DNA of 64,000 nt from Saprospiraceae bacterium UBA7328 (GTDB lineage: Bacteria; Bacteroidota; Bacteroidia; Chitinophagales; Saprospiraceae), in contig DKPS01000176.1 of NCBI GenBank assembly GCA_002471345.1, forward strand, positions 1-64,000, written 5' to 3'. The notes under the pieces were generated by a model. It saw only the letters and a list, made by a program, of their open reading frames with translations. It did not search any database and was not told the origin of the DNA. Shown piece after piece: positions 9,101 to 17,332 of this stretch; position 1 is the stretch's first letter; every line of letters starts with the position of its first letter. A program made the position numbers and the translations under genes.

Positions 9101-11307
9101 TTCCTGCGGATACTGTGATAGAGACATGTGCAACTCCTGAGATGTTCACACCTGAAGTGACAGGTTACCCATATGTTGGAGAGGAAGAGTGTACGCTTAT
9201 CGGATGGGCATTTGAAGATCTTGTGGTACGATTTAACGATTCTCAAGGCGATGCTTGTTTCAAGATTATAAGACAATGGACAGTTATTGACTGGTGTAAA
9301 GTGCCATCATATACAATTGCTACACATAGTCAGATCATTAAGATCAATGATCTTGTAGATCCTACAATAGAGGGGTCTGTAGATGGAACATGTACGGAAA
9401 AGATAGCTGATGTTCTCGATTCTGAATGTGATGGAGGCTTCATTGAATTGAGTCAGACTGCAAGTGATAATTGCACAGAAGATGAAAATCTTATATGGAA
9501 TATTGCAATTGATTTAGACAATGACTACAGCATTGATATTAGCACACAAATTGTAGGTGGAACTGCTGATTTAAGTGGTGATTATCCGATTGGAACACAC
9601 CGTGTTATTTGGGAAGTAAGAGATCAATGTGGTAACAGAGATGTATGCGAGCAGTTATTTACTATTAGAAACATAAAGGAACCAACTCCGGTATGTATCA
9701 CAACTCTAACTGGATCATTAATGCCAGTAGATGACGGAAGTGAACAGAATGGTCAGGCGAATGATGATGTGGCCGGTGATGGTATTGCTGATGGTGGTAT
9801 GCTAACTATATGGGCTAGTGAATATGATATAGGATCTAGTTCACACCCATGTGGATATGAATTGATTTATTCTTTCGAGGCAGATTCAATTGTTCCTTCA
9901 CTTGTGTTCACTTGTGGTGACGTAGGAATTAATAATCTTACAGTTCATGTACTAGCAGTTGAAAGATATGGTGATGATATCAATATTGTAAGTTCAGACT
10001 TCTGTTCTGTGGTATTTGATTTGGACAATAATAACAACACTTGTGATACTACAATCTTCAACCCAGCTAATGTAATAATTACTGGAAATATACATACAGA
10101 AGGAAGAGAGAACTTACCTACAGTAGAAGTGTCTCTAGAAGCAACAAACAATGGAGCATCTACAAATGCTACTTCAACTGATTTATCAGGTATTTATGCA
10201 TTTTCTGATATGCCCCTTGGAGGTACTTATAAAGTTGTTCCTACATTGAATAGAGATATATTAAATGGGGTTTCTACCCTTGATTTAGTATTATTACAGA
10301 AGCACATATTAGGACTAGAGATTCTTGATTCTCCTTATAAAATTATTGCAGGTGATGTGACCAGAGATGGTAATATATCAGCAATTGATCTTGTAGAATT
10401 GAGAGAAGTGATCTTAGGGATCTCAGATGAATTTAACAACAATAATTCTTGGAGATTTATTGATGATAATTACAGATTCATAAGACCTACTGATCCATTG
10501 AATGAAGCATTTAAGGAGACATACAGCATTCCAGAATTGAATAGAACGATGATCCTTGATTTCGTAGGAATCAAAGTGGGTGATGTAAATGGTAATGTCA
10601 ATGTTTCAGGGTTACTTACTTCTCCAAGGTCTCATGCAAGATTAGTTACAAATGATATGTCCTTCAGAGCTGGTGACGTTGTAAATGTGCCTGTTTCTTT
10701 TAAAGGATTGGAGGAGATCTTAGGATACCAATTTACAATGGAATATGACCAAAATGCGATCTCTTACATAGGCTTCGAGCCAGGTAAGCTTGATGTAGGT
10801 GCGGATAATTTTGGTACATATGGCACCGATGATGGATTTATCACTGCCTCATGGGGCTCAGTAACTCCAGAAAATGTTACAGATTCTGAAGCCTTTGTGT
10901 TGACATTTAAAGCACAGAGATCAGGAAAATTAAGTAATGTACTACAAGTGACTTCTGCAGTGACTACAGCAGAAGCATATAACGACGATAAAGAGGTGAT
11001 GGGCCTTAACTTAGAATTCAATTCTGTGGGTGAAGATGTATTAGCTGGTTTTGAACTATTCCAGAATACACCTAACCCTTTCGCACAGACTACTTCTATT
11101 GGATTCATGTTACCACAAGATGCTGACGCGACTATCAACATTTTTGACGTAACAGGTAAATTATTAAAAGGTTTCTCCGGCTCTTTCACTCAAGGTCTAA
11201 ATTCAATCGTTGTTGACAAAAATGATTTGAACACTACAGGTGTACTATACTATACTCTCGATACTCAAGGATTTACGAGTACAAGGCGTATGGTGCTTTT
11301 AAAATAA
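6103..11307 (+). CDS. Giant T9SS-secreted multidomain protein, copy 2
   Basis: A 1,734-residue tandem paralog of the gene at 473, collinear over its whole length. It has a signal peptide ending NAAAQ, HYR-like Cys/Asp-rich repeats, a carboxypeptidase-regulatory-like domain, a dockerin-like segment (LNGVSTLDLVLLQKHILG then GDVTRDGNISAIDLVELREV), a cohesin-like domain (VPVSFKGLEEILGYQF) and a T9SS type A sorting domain at 1650-1734 (FELFQNTPNPFAQ ... RRMVLLK). The first dockerin half lacks the full Ca ligand set in both copies. The start at 6103 matches copy 1; an ATG three bases later is an equal alternative. The two copies share UTRs and terminators, so each is probably its own transcription unit. 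The role is unknown. Confidence 0.9.
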   Translation: MMKQRFTLFLSVALMLLVWLVPRNAAAQTPKCPGGMENLDDVKYHLGCGDWMELVFKGHPGYTYSVTIDGVLLGTFTGSSGDYSAGSLKSVFSAGDEVVIVQNCSLGSDIFKAVLPPDLDMPGTWEFEDDDKSVTNTAWLATEFTPESPFDIPEIEIDPDHGQVWAPSCAGDSDGKWTFGAYVRGPVPAYGGLDSLRYELKPTAANPMTGSGTFPLSGTTDKYGEVTLTGFSAGAVAANVIAYAGVCTDTVMVMNVISDGHNEPSIACSDQIHVSVDAQCMADLVPSMLLAGVIDQCMLTLMDSIVVKHQNGDLLDANNYYYENDTLRIENASEYIHGKPLIAEIHASDGNVSNYCWGNLIFQDYLPPIIDCDTLKTIKCIYFDGNPASHVQAWDCDPDPEINLVNHKIITDCDQLGGGHPTDSIIKRIIRTFTATDAWGNTSDACTDTLDIRRLDANTLNNNGGLDDPLDIEGLVYPLDFVSYNTTSPNDTNAFVCDSRYPFADYDHDHVPDPVDYIVNEYGDTLRGAGVPSIDTVINGVPWKFDLHPSNYVHVHENVGKLLESCKAVVTYKDTKLPRVGCVEKVIRQWEIREWVCGHETRRTFNQTIEIIDTLGPDFDLGANMKVSTNLKTCERYTKIPAPTHIHDYCKKSEPTRIIVNAYNDEVPIGSIGTYEGTFDEIEGGYMTLPLGVNKIEYSVFDNCHNVSKDHIYITVVDETAPVVICQDYLAVGIADDGESGNGEVWIRAESFNNGSYDDCGLKSMCVARMDDLDAFDALEAEEIGGRFSPHGPWWVPLSELNAACDREFEASGILDVYEDDDPYGEIIERIPYIFREHLCTEKMRMCCEDVGSPTMVLFRVRDKAGNKNECMVEVEAQDKRSPIVHCPPDLTIDCRFVYEEDSLLNVFGNVVGEGEQEALHINPGYILGVEYGKDLTDGVYFGNCSSSVEVSVEEDINECRQGTITRTFVVTANNGNTAKCKQVITLSRSKVLKSKDIVFPADTVIETCATPEMFTPEVTGYPYVGEEECTLIGWAFEDLVVRFNDSQGDACFKIIRQWTVIDWCKVPSYTIATHSQIIKINDLVDPTIEGSVDGTCTEKIADVLDSECDGGFIELSQTASDNCTEDENLIWNIAIDLDNDYSIDISTQIVGGTADLSGDYPIGTHRVIWEVRDQCGNRDVCEQLFTIRNIKEPTPVCITTLTGSLMPVDDGSEQNGQANDDVAGDGIADGGMLTIWASEYDIGSSSHPCGYELIYSFEADSIVPSLVFTCGDVGINNLTVHVLAVERYGDDINIVSSDFCSVVFDLDNNNNTCDTTIFNPANVIITGNIHTEGRENLPTVEVSLEATNNGASTNATSTDLSGIYAFSDMPLGGTYKVVPTLNRDILNGVSTLDLVLLQKHILGLEILDSPYKIIAGDVTRDGNISAIDLVELREVILGISDEFNNNNSWRFIDDNYRFIRPTDPLNEAFKETYSIPELNRTMILDFVGIKVGDVNGNVNVSGLLTSPRSHARLVTNDMSFRAGDVVNVPVSFKGLEEILGYQFTMEYDQNAISYIGFEPGKLDVGADNFGTYGTDDGFITASWGSVTPENVTDSEAFVLTFKAQRSGKLSNVLQVTSAVTTAEAYNDDKEVMGLNLEFNSVGEDVLAGFELFQNTPNPFAQTTSIGFMLPQDADATINIFDVTGKLLKGFSGSFTQGLNSIVVDKNDLNTTGVLYYTLDTQGFTSTRRMVLLK

Positions 11308-11353
11308 GCAAGCACTGATTTCTTAAGATAAGAGTTTACTGTTTTTGGGATTT

Positions 11354-11388
11354 GGCTTCCCACCCTCGAGGTGGGAAGCCTTTTTTTT
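11354..11388 (+). terminator. Terminator of giant gene 2
   Basis: The perfect stem ggcttcccac/gtgggaagcc (11354-11363 and 11371-11380), with a ctcgag-containing loop, is followed by eight T residues. It lies just before the next gene, so the upstream ATG at 11345, inside this terminator, is not a credible start for that gene. Confidence 0.9.
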
Positions 11389-11434
11389 ATTAATAATATT
11401 TTTATTTTTAGTTGAAATCAAATTAACCTGCCCA

Positions 11435-12604
11435 ATGGAAAAGCCTTCGTTTAAGGACTATTTTTCATTTTCGAGAAATGAAAGATCTAGTATAATAGTC
11501 TTGATTATTCTTATCGTCATAGTAGCATTCAGTTTTGAAATCTACCAAATATTAGGATTCAATAGAACCACAATTATTGTTCCTCCTATTCCTAAAAAAG
11601 TATCAGAACGCATAGATAGGGCAAAGCCTGAGAAGCGCGAACCTAATAATTCGAAAAACAATAAATACTCAATAAAACCAATAGACATTAACCATGCTTC
11701 CCCAAAAGAATTTGAAAAACTGTATGGTATTGGACCTGTATTAGGCCAGAGGATTGTAAAATATAGAGCGGGAATAAGGGGCTTTGACAGGAAAGAAGAT
11801 TTGCTCAAAGTATACGGTTTAACACCTGAAACTTTTAAAAATATTAAACCATTCTTGATCCTTTCTCCAAGAAACTTAAGTACAATACAAAAGAAGACCT
11901 ATACTGTAGAAGATAAGAAATTTAGGAAAAATATAATAGTGGATATTAATACCGCAGACAGTGTTACTCTTTCACTACTCAATGGAATCGGCCCTAAACT
12001 GTCGATGAGAATTATTAATTATCGAACGAAGTTAGGTGGATTTGATTCGATTGGTCATTTGAAGAAAGTTTATGGTATAGATGAAGAACTTTATGAAAGG
12101 TTGGAACCATCATTAATAATATCGAAAAAGGAATCTAAGACAATAAGAACAAAGGATAGTATTCAATCTAAATCAGAATTAGTATTTCTTAATTTAGACA
12201 TTAACTCTGCTTCAGCAGGTGAATTAGAAAAGATTAGAGGTGTCGGACCATTTTATTCAAAAACCATTGTTGATCATAGAACCCAAATTGGAGGATTTGC
12301 TAAAATGGAGCAGTTGAAGTCCCTCTACAAAATGGATTCTATAACATATCGCAACCTCACAGAGAATGCTAAGATTAAAACTCCCCACAGGACTTTTAAT
12401 ATCAATAATATTGAATTCAAAAGTCTACTCCGTATGAAAATACTAGAATACGAGGAGGTGAAATACATTTTTAATTTAAAGAAGAGCCTAGGTCAAATAA
12501 CTTCATCAGAACAATTAAAAAACCTAAAAGGAATACCAAGGGAAGAATTAGAATTACTTCTGCTTTATCTGCATTTTGAAGAAAATGGTTCTTCTGAAGA
12601 ATAA
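11435..12604 (+). CDS. Membrane-anchored helix-hairpin-helix (ComEA-like) protein
   Basis: A 389-residue protein. After a short cytoplasmic N-terminus (MEKPSFKDYFSFSRNERS) comes one transmembrane helix (residues about 20-40). Then follow at least three tandem helix-hairpin-helix repeats with the pattern DIN.A....L..I.GIGP..(A/S)..I..YR...GGF, at about 93, 173 and 257, plus a fourth degenerate copy near 330. HhH repeats of this ComEA type bind DNA without sequence specificity; in Bacteroidota such proteins are common and little studied. The start at 11435 was chosen because an in-frame ATG at 11345 lies inside the preceding terminator. A role in DNA uptake is possible but not shown; no other competence genes are nearby. 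Confidence 0.85.
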   Translation: MEKPSFKDYFSFSRNERSSIIVLIILIVIVAFSFEIYQILGFNRTTIIVPPIPKKVSERIDRAKPEKREPNNSKNNKYSIKPIDINHASPKEFEKLYGIGPVLGQRIVKYRAGIRGFDRKEDLLKVYGLTPETFKNIKPFLILSPRNLSTIQKKTYTVEDKKFRKNIIVDINTADSVTLSLLNGIGPKLSMRIINYRTKLGGFDSIGHLKKVYGIDEELYERLEPSLIISKKESKTIRTKDSIQSKSELVFLNLDINSASAGELEKIRGVGPFYSKTIVDHRTQIGGFAKMEQLKSLYKMDSITYRNLTENAKIKTPHRTFNINNIEFKSLLRMKILEYEEVKYIFNLKKSLGQITSSEQLKNLKGIPREELELLLLYLHFEENGSSEE

Positions 12605-12698
12605 ACATTGTCTCTCCAATTTCTTATCAAGAACAAAAAGGTTTGTTTAATAGTTAAGTAAGCAACCATTTAATAACTCATATCGTAATCAGAATACT

Positions 12699-13199
12699 AT
12701 GAAACAAATACAATTTATTTTTCTCCTCATAGCTGCCTCAATATTTGTCACTTCTTGTAGCAAAGATGAAGCAGGAAACCCCATGAACCCGGATGACGGT
12801 GGAGGAACTGAAATCACTGGAGAAATCTGGAACGGGGGCAACCTTACTTTCAAAAAGGAAGATGGGGCAGATCCTGGATTAGAAGCTAATCAGGACAGAA
12901 TAACTGATAACGTTTGGATTACAAGAGGCACTGATGGTGGGCAGATATTTAATATAAAAAATGAAAGTTCGTCTAGTAAATCAACAAGTCCTACTGATAC
13001 TGAGTGGGCCTTGGGTAAGACAACTAACCTAGCTAACCTGTCTTTTGATAATTTTAGGAATACGATAAAACCCAAAGATATAGAAGGGAAAGATCTAGTA
13101 GTTCATCTTATTACTGATGATATATACATTGATATTAAGTTTTCATCTTGGTCTGAAAGTAAAGAAGGTGGATTTGAGTATACTCGATCTACAAAGTAA
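12699..13199 (+). CDS. Lipoprotein with a conserved secreted domain of unknown function
   Basis: 166 residues. A lipoprotein signal peptide ends in the lipobox VTSC (Cys20), followed by a flexible DEAGNPMNPDDGGG linker. The remainder (DNVWITRG, EWALGKTTNL, FRNTIKPKDIEGK, DDIYIDIKFSSW, GGFEYTRS) looks like a compact beta domain that I associate with other secreted Saprospiria-type proteins. No enzymatic motif is visible. The gene appears to be monocistronic, with a terminator directly after it. Confidence 0.75.
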   Translation: MKQIQFIFLLIAASIFVTSCSKDEAGNPMNPDDGGGTEITGEIWNGGNLTFKKEDGADPGLEANQDRITDNVWITRGTDGGQIFNIKNESSSSKSTSPTDTEWALGKTTNLANLSFDNFRNTIKPKDIEGKDLVVHLITDDIYIDIKFSSWSESKEGGFEYTRSTK

Positions 13200-13210
13200 T
13201 ATAAATGAAA

Positions 13211-13245
13211 AACCTTGAGCACTTCAACGTGCTTGAGGTTTTTCT
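13211..13245 (+). terminator. Terminator overlapping the end of the convergent YihY-like gene
   Basis: Arms aaccttgagcac and gtgcttgaggtt (13211-13222 and 13229-13240) are followed by T residues. On the plus strand two G-U wobbles keep the stem intact; read on the minus strand the same positions become C-A mismatches, so it mainly serves the lipoprotein gene. The stop codon of the convergent gene (13224-13226) lies inside it. Confidence 0.7.
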
Positions 13246-14159
13246 AATAAATCTCGGTTCACAGCTATACTAGCATTAAGTTCGAATCCGACTAAGAGTA
13301 CAAAGGCATTAATCTGAAGCCAAAGCAGAATTACGATGAGAGCTCCAATACTTCCATAAATCTCATTATATCTACCAAAATTGTCTATAAAATAGGAAAA
13401 CAATACTGAGCTTATTATTGATAGACCAGTAGCCAGAATAGCTCCGGGGTTTATCAGTTTCAGTGGACGATACAAAGAAGTTCCATAGCGATAGATCAAA
13501 GTAATTACACTATAAAAACTAATAAGTAGAATTATCCACCTAAGTACGTTAAAGCCTATCGATGCTAAAGCATTGTCTCCAAAAATAGGTCCTAAAATTT
13601 CTTTTCCCAAAATGATAAATGCTACTGAAAGAATGAATAGTATTCCTACAAGTAGAGTTAATCCAATTGCAATAATTCTCTTATGGAAGTAATTTCGAGA
13701 TTTGAAACTGAGGGCATAGGATTTATCAAAACCATACATTAAGTTGATCATTCCAGAAGATGAGAATATCACGGCTAATATAAATCCTAAACTTTGAATC
13801 CCATATTGGCCATCATTACGGATTCCTGATATGATTTCTATAATATAAGTACGAGCACTTTCTGGAATAACCCCATCCATTGAGCTTTGAAGATTAGACC
13901 AAAAATCATCTACAAAAGGTAATTGAGCGATAAGAGGAAGAATGAATATTATGAAAGGGAATAAGGATATAAAAAAGTTAAAGGCCACTGAATTAGCCCT
14001 CGTTGTGATGTCATCTGCTTTGAGCTCTTTGATGATGAATCCTACAATGTTATAGACAGGTACTTCATTAAATCCAGGAATGGAGTATGTTTTGGACCAA
14101 TTGAGTATAGAATCTACAAGTGATTGAGGCCAAAGAGTATTTTTCAAGTTGTTCATCAT
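13224..14159 (-). CDS. YihY/BrkB-family inner membrane protein
   Basis: 311 residues. It shows the typical YihY (formerly 'ribonuclease BN') pattern: an amphipathic N-terminus, the conserved motif ITTRANSVAFNFFISLFPFI near residues 57-76, and about six transmembrane helices, with the usual family C-terminus rich in I, V and L (LIVILLWLQINAFVLLVGFELNA). It is an integral membrane protein of unknown function; the old RNase assignment is known to be wrong. It lies 9 bp downstream of the thioesterase gene, probably in one transcript. Confidence 0.88.
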   Translation of the reverse strand: MMNNLKNTLWPQSLVDSILNWSKTYSIPGFNEVPVYNIVGFIIKELKADDITTRANSVAFNFFISLFPFIIFILPLIAQLPFVDDFWSNLQSSMDGVIPESARTYIIEIISGIRNDGQYGIQSLGFILAVIFSSSGMINLMYGFDKSYALSFKSRNYFHKRIIAIGLTLLVGILFILSVAFIILGKEILGPIFGDNALASIGFNVLRWIILLISFYSVITLIYRYGTSLYRPLKLINPGAILATGLSIISSVLFSYFIDNFGRYNEIYGSIGALIVILLWLQINAFVLLVGFELNASIAVNRDLLEKPQAR

Positions 14160-14168
14160 GTCCTGAAG

Positions 14169-14576
14169 TCAAAAGTAAGGAGCAAAAGCTTCTTTTACAT
14201 ATTCTGGACAAGACACATTTTTGCCGCTTTCCATATCTACAAAGAAAAGTTTAACGACTCCGCTGTTAATAATCTGCCCGGCAGGGTTTATGATTTCGTG
14301 TTCCACATGAAAAATTCTTCTTGGCATCTCCTTTAAATAAGTTCTTATGACAAGGTTTTCGTCATATCGAGCAGGAAGACGATATCTACACTCAAGTTGT
14401 GCCACAGGCATCATAATTCCGTGATCTGCTTCTAAGTCGTGATAGGTAATTCCGTGATCTCTTATAAATTCTGCTCTTCCAGTTTCGTAATATGATGCAT
14501 AATGACCATAATACAGATAACCCATCTTATCTGTTTCAGCATAGAGTACTCTTCTATAAGTATCATGAGTGATCAT
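14169..14576 (-). CDS. Acyl-CoA thioesterase, YbgC / 4-hydroxybenzoyl-CoA thioesterase family
   Basis: 135 residues, a normal length for a single hotdog domain. The N-terminal motif ETDKMGYLYYGHYASYYETG carries the family signature (the Asp, the Gly-Tyr and the helix after it), followed by the hotdog beta strands (ECRYRLPARYDENLVIRT, IFHVEHEIIN). It hydrolyses an acyl-CoA thioester; the substrate cannot be read from sequence. In proteobacteria YbgC accompanies Tol-Pal, but not here. It is the first gene of a probable two-gene unit with the YihY-like gene. Confidence 0.88.
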   Translation of the reverse strand: MITHDTYRRVLYAETDKMGYLYYGHYASYYETGRAEFIRDHGITYHDLEADHGIMMPVAQLECRYRLPARYDENLVIRTYLKEMPRRIFHVEHEIINPAGQIINSGVVKLFFVDMESGKNVSCPEYVKEAFAPYF

Positions 14577-14823
14577 ATGTTGTTTTAATTTTTATTTATT
14601 ATTTAAGTCTCATATTTTGGTAAAAGAGATGAATATTTTATTTTCACCGGTGTAATGTAAAGTAAGTGACAGTATTGATTATCAATGTATTATGAAGAAT
14701 TTTGATATGATAAGTATCGGATACACAAAAGTACTGTAATCGACAGATAGCTGACATAAATTGGCAGATTTTGTATAGGGATACTTTATTTACTTTGTGA
14801 CAGGGTAACAACTAATCTGAATA

Positions 14824-15078
14824 ATGAAAGAGATAAAACTAATGGTATTGGTTTTGTCTATCATTTGCGCAAATCATGTGGATGTATTTGCAATTGATGA
14901 TAGAAATGAGGTGCAAATAGAGAAGGTTTCGACTTTAGAAATCTTACCTGTATCTTCTTTAAAGGGTATTAATATATACCAGTCCTCACAATTCTTTGCT
15001 AAAAGAAGAAAACTTTCTACAACCTTAAGAAAACCAATTTTAAAGAAGTATAGATCTAAGAATCATAACCTTTGCTAA
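14824..15078 (+). CDS. Small putative secreted basic protein
   Basis: 84 residues. A plausible signal peptide (MKEIKLMVLVLSIICANHVDVFA) is followed by a short region and a Lys/Arg-rich C-terminus (FAKRRKLSTTLRKPILKKY). I recognise no family. It stands alone between a divergently transcribed thioesterase gene and a convergent isomerase-like gene. The signal peptide and a start preceded by a 250-bp gap argue for a real gene, but short length and lack of homology keep this uncertain. Confidence 0.45.
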   Translation: MKEIKLMVLVLSIICANHVDVFAIDDRNEVQIEKVSTLEILPVSSLKGINIYQSSQFFAKRRKLSTTLRKPILKKYRSKNHNLC

Positions 15079-15098
15079 TTACCTGAGCTCAACTTAAT

Positions 15099-16037
15099 CT
15101 AAAGATCAACTGCTTTTTTCATTGCGTTATAAGTTCTTTTAAGCGCATCATTATCATTCATTTCATTGAGCACTTTATTAAACGGTTCTGCTCTGACAGG
15201 TCCATCATAGCCCAAGGTTTTGAGAGCATTTACAAAGCCCTTCAAATCTATTACACCGCTATCACCAGGAAGCATTCTTTCCCAATCCAATTGAGAGTAG
15301 ATATCTCTACCTGATACGGCATCATTGAGATCTACAGTAATAATATCCTTATTATCCAATGTCAATAAATCTGAAACGCCTTCCTCCGCACAATACCAAT
15401 GAAAAGAGTCAAGTACAAACCCAACGTTACTTTCGTCAATTGCTGAAACAAGTTCTTTACATTCCTTTAGAGAGCTTACAAATGGATATTTGTCTCGAGC
15501 AAGAAGAGTTTTTGGTCCTACATATTCTAGTCCAAATCGGATGCCGAAATGACCAAGAATATTGGCTATCATTTTGAGCCTAGATGATTGCTGCTTCATG
15601 TTCTCCAGATAAGTCAAGCTATTATGAGTAGGCATGATCCATGTACTCATTCTTTTTACTCCTGCATCTCTAAGTGAAGAGCACATGTCTGTCAGTTCAA
15701 TTAAACCTTTTTTGAAAGTATCGCTATCTTTCCTGAAATCCACTGGAAGTCCCAGGGAACCAAAGGTGATATTTTCCTTTTCCATTTTCGACAAATACTC
15801 ATGCATTACACTTTTATCCATTATGGCTAGTTCGGAAGCATTTGGGACTATAGCTTCAAATCCATAATAAATAGCATGGCTCAAAAGTTGTTTGGCATCA
15901 GTTTTTACACCAATAGCTCCTGGGTTGAGACTGACTCTAAATTTTCGCATTTTATTAAAGTGAAATTTTGATACAGCTATTCCAGCAATAGATAAGGATG
16001 TGTTTTGGATGAATGTTCTTCTTACCATTTTTTTCAA
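15099..16037 (-). CDS. Exported sugar phosphate isomerase/epimerase-like TIM-barrel protein
   Basis: 312 residues. The N-terminus RRTFIQNTSLSIAGIAVSK resembles a Tat-type signal. The rest is the xylose-isomerase-like TIM barrel (AP endonuclease family 2 superfamily), with the metal-ligand regions FGLEYVGPKT, GFVLDSFHWY, VDLNDA and RAEPFN. The physiological substrate is unknown. It follows the antiporter gene by 14 bp on the same strand and may be the last gene of that run. The start could also be the second Met, 9 bp downstream. It is one of three such exported barrels in the window. Confidence 0.8.
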   Translation of the reverse strand: MKKMVRRTFIQNTSLSIAGIAVSKFHFNKMRKFRVSLNPGAIGVKTDAKQLLSHAIYYGFEAIVPNASELAIMDKSVMHEYLSKMEKENITFGSLGLPVDFRKDSDTFKKGLIELTDMCSSLRDAGVKRMSTWIMPTHNSLTYLENMKQQSSRLKMIANILGHFGIRFGLEYVGPKTLLARDKYPFVSSLKECKELVSAIDESNVGFVLDSFHWYCAEEGVSDLLTLDNKDIITVDLNDAVSGRDIYSQLDWERMLPGDSGVIDLKGFVNALKTLGYDGPVRAEPFNKVLNEMNDNDALKRTYNAMKKAVDL

Positions 16038-16051
16038 TCTAAGTTTGACAA

Positions 16052-17332
16052 TTATTCCATCGATTTAGCGCTCCATTTCACATAACCTACATCAGTGGAC
16101 TTGGCTCGGATGATGGCTTTATTGGCTCTTTTTTTATCAAAAATCATTGCTATAGTCATAATTATACTAGTTGCAATGATCACAAATAAGAAGATACCCG
16201 AATTAAAGGAGTCTAATTGCAATGCCTCTGGTATGGAGTAGAATAACAAGATAGTGATTAACCCTCTTGGCGCAACATATACTTGAGGTAAAATATCTTT
16301 ACCGATAGAGGTGCGAAGCATGATGTATCTTATGATGTAGATGGAGGCTGTAATTAAGATACTTACAAGGGCGACTCCTGGATCGAGTAATGACCCCAAT
16401 GAAATAGTTATACCGAAGATTACAAAGAAAAATGTACGAACCACGAAAGCTGTTTCTAATGTAATGGTATGGAGTTCATCATAGATGTGTTTTGCCTTTC
16501 TGTAATTTAGAAATCGGCGTAACCTACCTCCAAAGAATAACTCCATATTTGCGATGAGTAAGCCAAAAACTAAAATAATGATCAAAGAAGAAAGGTGTAA
16601 TTTTTTACCTATCGCATAAAGTAAAAGCAATATGGCAATAAGTAAAAAAAGCTTGACATGAGTTTTAATATTTTGAAATATGATCACTATTGCATAGCTA
16701 GCAATTAGAGAAATCACTATTGTCAAAATCAGATTGCCTGCAAACCCAACTAGCCCAGTCCCAGTATCACTTTCTAAATTTCCTACTAGAAAGTAGAACA
16801 TCATAATCCCAAATATGTCTGAAAATGTGCTTTCATAAATGTGAAATTCCTTTTTGTCAGCTCTAAGACTAGAAACGGAGGGTATAATAATAGCACTGGA
16901 TAGAATAGATAATGGTGTAGCATAGACCCAGGCCTGTTGTGACGTCATTTCAGGTACAAAATATTGTAACAAAAGCTTGGTGATAAATGCTGAGGCAACT
17001 AACCCTATAAGAGCAATTGCCATTGCCATAAGAATTGGGCCTGTTTTTTCTTTCTCTAATTTTAGCTCCAATGCTGCTTCTAGGACAATCATAATCAACC
17101 CAATTATTCCTAGAAGTTGAAGAATTGGGAAAAAATCAAATGAGGTTCCACTTGCATCGAGTCCTACCTTCAATAGCATGCCTAATACAATTAACATTAG
17201 CACTGACGGAACATTAGTACGTTGTGATAATTGTGAAAAAAAGAAGGAAAGAATGATAATTACCGATGATGCAATAATTACATTATATGATGATAAAACG
17301 TATCCTACACCTGCAAATAATAGTAAGCTCAT
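16052..17332 (-). CDS. Cation:proton antiporter (CPA superfamily)
   Basis: 426 residues with about 12 predicted membrane helices and the monovalent cation/proton antiporter pattern: an N-terminal QRTNVPSVLMLIVLGMLL segment (the 'tolerant of G x L x G' region of the family) and, near residue 160, the ion-site region ESTFSDIFGIM, where the usual Asn-Asp or Asp-Asp pair reads Ser-Asp. It lacks a C-terminal TrkA-N or other large regulatory domain. Its start codon overlaps the stop of the ATPase gene (ATGA, 17329-17332), so the two are translationally coupled. Ion selectivity cannot be read; the Ser at the pair position argues against the electrogenic (Asp-Asp) type. Confidence 0.85.
   Translation of the reverse strand: MSLLLFAGVGYVLSSYNVIIASSVIIILSFFFSQLSQRTNVPSVLMLIVLGMLLKVGLDASGTSFDFFPILQLLGIIGLIMIVLEAALELKLEKEKTGPILMAMAIALIGLVASAFITKLLLQYFVPEMTSQQAWVYATPLSILSSAIIIPSVSSLRADKKEFHIYESTFSDIFGIMMFYFLVGNLESDTGTGLVGFAGNLILTIVISLIASYAIVIIFQNIKTHVKLFLLIAILLLLYAIGKKLHLSSLIIILVFGLLIANMELFFGGRLRRFLNYRKAKHIYDELHTITLETAFVVRTFFFVIFGITISLGSLLDPGVALVSILITASIYIIRYIMLRTSIGKDILPQVYVAPRGLITILLFYSIPEALQLDSFNSGIFLFVIIATSIIMTIAMIFDKKRANKAIIRAKSTDVGYVKWSAKSME

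Noticed and set aside
10764..11189. 141-codon minus-strand open frame inside giant gene 2
   Set aside because: It lies antisense to the cohesin-like and sorting domains, has no homology or signal, and similar antisense frames occur in the paralog; it reflects codon bias of the real gene.
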